Source: Ostrinia nubilalis (Eukaryota; Arthropoda; Insecta; Lepidoptera; Crambidae). Taken from it: 64,000 nt of DNA. The stretch's first letter is position 1. Every line of letters begins with the position of its first letter. This document shows positions 62,060 to 64,000 of this stretch, one piece after another. The DNA lies in assembly GCF_963855985.1 (NCBI RefSeq), contig NC_087109.1, positions 330,001 to 394,000 of the forward strand, given 5' to 3'. The notes beneath the pieces are model-generated. The model worked only from the letters and a program-made list of their open reading frames with translations. It ran no database searches and was not told where the DNA came from. The position numbers and the translations under genes are program-made.

Positions 62060-62151
62060 TCGCCATACACCTCCTTGCAGAAAGTGTTTGGATACACTGG
62101 TAAGAACTTCCGCTGGAGGTAAACTGGCTCGTAAGACATTTTCTGTGACAT
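62060..62151 (-). CDS. Serine protease homolog, exon upstream of FCAG
   Basis: 92 bp (30 codons plus 2 bases) between GTTCCAG and GTGAGT. It reads LQRKFLPVYPNTFCKEVYG, the stretch around chymotrypsin residues 155-173 with Cys168. The spacing to the next exon and the split GA|C codon confirm the gene order. The Met at its first codon is unlikely to be the start, since the His57 and Asp102 regions of the fold must lie upstream. I found no such exons before 64000, so they lie outside the window or are interrupted. Confidence 0.88.
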
Positions 62152-62285
62152 CTGGAACAACGGAAACCACTTTAGCGGCTGAGGCTAGACTTTAGACAGA
62201 CGCGGAAAACGGCATTTACACGTGACGTTTTAAATCTTATTTTAATAAATAGTTTGATAGATTTTTAAATTTTATGGTATTCAGT

Positions 62286-62385
62286 GTAGGTGAACCGACG
62301 ACCTCATAAAGGTAGCAGAAAGGCGCTGGATGCAGGCCGCTTACAACCGATGTGGAAAGTTCAGCAGTGGGCGTCTTGTGGCTTC
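62286..62385 (+). mobile_element. RTE family B 3' fragment, degenerate
   Basis: GTGAACCGACGACCTCATAA style sequence (GTGTAGGTGAACCGACGACC), AGCGCTGG-type core seen as GGCGCTGGATGCAGGCCGC, and TTCAGCAGTGGGCGTC. The tail is lost. Confidence 0.7.
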
Positions 62386-62952
62386 TTGAATTTTTCAAAA
62401 ATGTCACATCTTTAACATTGTTCACAGGCTGACAGTGGAAATGCTTAGCTAAATGGTATTAAATTTTCAGGATTATAATACCATTAAAAAGTCGTCAACT
62501 GCAAATTTGAAGAGGATCTTAAATTTAAAACTCACTCCGTCACTTTAATGGTAAGTGCTCGGTAATGCGCAAGTTTCGGAGCAAATGAGGAACTCCGTCC
62601 TTTAGTTATTCACTAGAAGATGACGGCTGAACCATTTAAGAACCTAGTAAGAGCAGCGGAGTAAATTTTACAGGAGCGCGAAAAAACACATTTTCGTTTA
62701 CCATACTGGTATACTCAAACTTTTGAAAACTTTTTGATGTTTATTTTGAAGCTTAATAATTTAACTATATATATTTTACAATAAATTAATTAATTTACTT
62801 TTAAATAGCAAGTTTTATGGCCCTTACTAACACTCAAATGGTTTTCTTTTTTTTTTTACTTCGTAAAAACCAGAATCCAAACCTAGTATGAGCGCACTTC
62901 CTAGGTTTTAAAATGGTTATTGGGGTCAGGGTCCATTTCAATCTTACCATAG
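62386..62952. other. DNA upstream of the last recognised exon, nothing found
   Basis: Searched by eye for protease His or Asp exons on the minus strand without success. AT-rich. Confidence 0.45.
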
Positions 62953-64000
62953 GTCGGTCAAAACAGGAAGTGATCACCGAATGGTAAGAGGCACATTGAA
63001 TATCAGACCCAAGCTGGAGAGGCGTCGACTGATGAAGTCTACTCTCCACCCAGCGCCCATCCAACTCCAAAACCCCGAAACCTTTCAGCTCGAGTTGCAA
63101 AATCGTTTCGAATGCCTAGGAGACTGTGAAAATGTGGACGAATACAATGACAGGTTCGTTGAAATTGTCCAAACGACTGGGTCTAAGTTCTTTAAAACCG
63201 TCGTTCAAAAGGAACCAAAAAGATCTCTGACCTCACCAATAAACTTATGGAAGAAAGACGGAACTTGGTTCTGCAGTCATCTGAAGATGCTGCTCAGAAT
63301 CGGCATCTTAAAAGACAGATCTCCAAGTCTTTGACTCACGACCTACCAATTATTTAATACAGATCGTATTAAAGAGGCGATTGAGCGTACCAAAGGCTCT
63401 AGTGTTCGCAAGGGATCTGTCTGTTGGCCAACGCCAACTGACCAAGCTGAAGACCGAGGATGGCAGAGACATCTCGTTGGGGCCTGAGTTATTGGAAGAG
63501 GTTGAGAAGTTCTACGGACAACAATACACGAGTGTATGTACACCTGTCACAAATCTAGCCGGAGAGCCAAGAGCTAGATTGACCCGACACTACACCGAAG
63601 ATATCCCGGACGTCAGTCTGTACGAGATTAGAATGGCTCTCAAACAGCTGAAAAACAACAAGGCACCGGGTGATGATGGAATCACGGCTGAGCTTCTAAA
63701 AGCAGGCGGAACGCCGGTAAAAGGATCTTCAGAGGCTGTTCGATTCCGTCATACTCGAGGGAAAAACGCCTACGGCATGGCACAGAAGTGTGCTGATACT
63801 CTTCTTCAAAAAAGACGACATAATCTTGTTAAAAACTATAGACCCATCTCACTTCTGAGCCATGTCTACGTCCGAAACTATTCACCACCGCCCTGGAAGA
63901 TGTTTTCAAGCTTCTGGACTGGAGCGGACTCGGCATAAATATCAACGGCAAGTATATCACCCACCTTCGTTTCGCGGACGATATCGTAGTCATGGCTGAG
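62953..64000 (+). mobile_element. Second RTE family A copy, 5'-truncated, cut by window end
   Basis: Begins abruptly at TCGGTCAAAACAGGAAGTG, inside the endonuclease domain, and follows 18100-16700 of the full-length copy (reverse strand). It has an extra 18 nt at 63401-63418 that the full-length copy lacks. A ~368-nt deletion at 63869/63870 removes RT core motifs. The 3' end is beyond the window. Confidence 0.92.
62981..63938 (+). pseudogene. RTE endonuclease-RT relic
   Basis: The endonuclease C-terminal frame (MVRGTLNIRPKLERRRLM at 62981) closes at 63334. The RT frame reopens across 63381-63938 (LTKLKTEDGRDIS, LKQLKNNKAPGDDGITAELL). The deletion after SLLSHVY loses the catalytic FVDY motif. 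RFADDIVVMAE is still encoded past the deletion, up to the window edge, in another frame. Not functional. Confidence 0.88.

Overview
The window looks like nuclear DNA from a moth or butterfly (Lepidoptera). It is AT-rich and full of eukaryotic transposable elements of types typical of lepidopteran genomes: RTE-clade LINEs ending in GAAC- or GATGAT-type tails, CTAG-ended Helitron-like repeats, tRNA-headed SINEs and many MITEs. Protein-coding host sequence is spliced. No rRNA, CRISPR, operon or prokaryotic feature is seen.

Layout. 1-6 kb: a complete, apparently young Ty3/gypsy-type LTR retrotransposon (454-5411) with identical 113-bp LTRs, a 5-bp target duplication and one intact 1423-codon gag-pol ORF. 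6-13 kb: tandem repeats, Helitron-like copies, a 295-bp near-perfect hairpin (7396-7690) and a SINE pair in inverted orientation. 13.5-15.4 kb: a long-TIR DNA element containing a hAT-like MITE with an 8-bp TSD, which itself contains a third hairpin. 16-19.1 kb: a full-length RTE LINE on the minus strand with a 12-bp TSD, broken by a frameshift between its endonuclease and reverse transcriptase. 19-58 kb: repeat-dominated DNA with SINEs, MITEs, LINE 3' ends and over twenty short 3' fragments of two RTE families. Exceptions are a possible first exon of a THAP zinc-finger gene (29672-29748) and an unrecognised open frame (23883-24341).

58.3-62.2 kb: the one clear host gene, four 3' exons on the minus strand encoding the C-terminal half of a chymotrypsin-fold (S1A) protein. 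Its catalytic serine is replaced by alanine, so it is a serine protease homolog, with a Thr/Pro-rich C-terminal tail. Its 5' exons lie beyond the window or were not found. Its introns carry RTE fragments, a pogo-like MITE and Helitron ends. 62.95-64 kb: a second, 5'-truncated and internally deleted RTE copy on the plus strand, cut by the window edge.

No coordinated multi-gene system was found. The interest lies in transposon biology (nesting, shared defects, 5' inversion, 3' ends inside coding sequence, shared TIR tips) and in the pseudoprotease. All family names rest on motifs read by eye.
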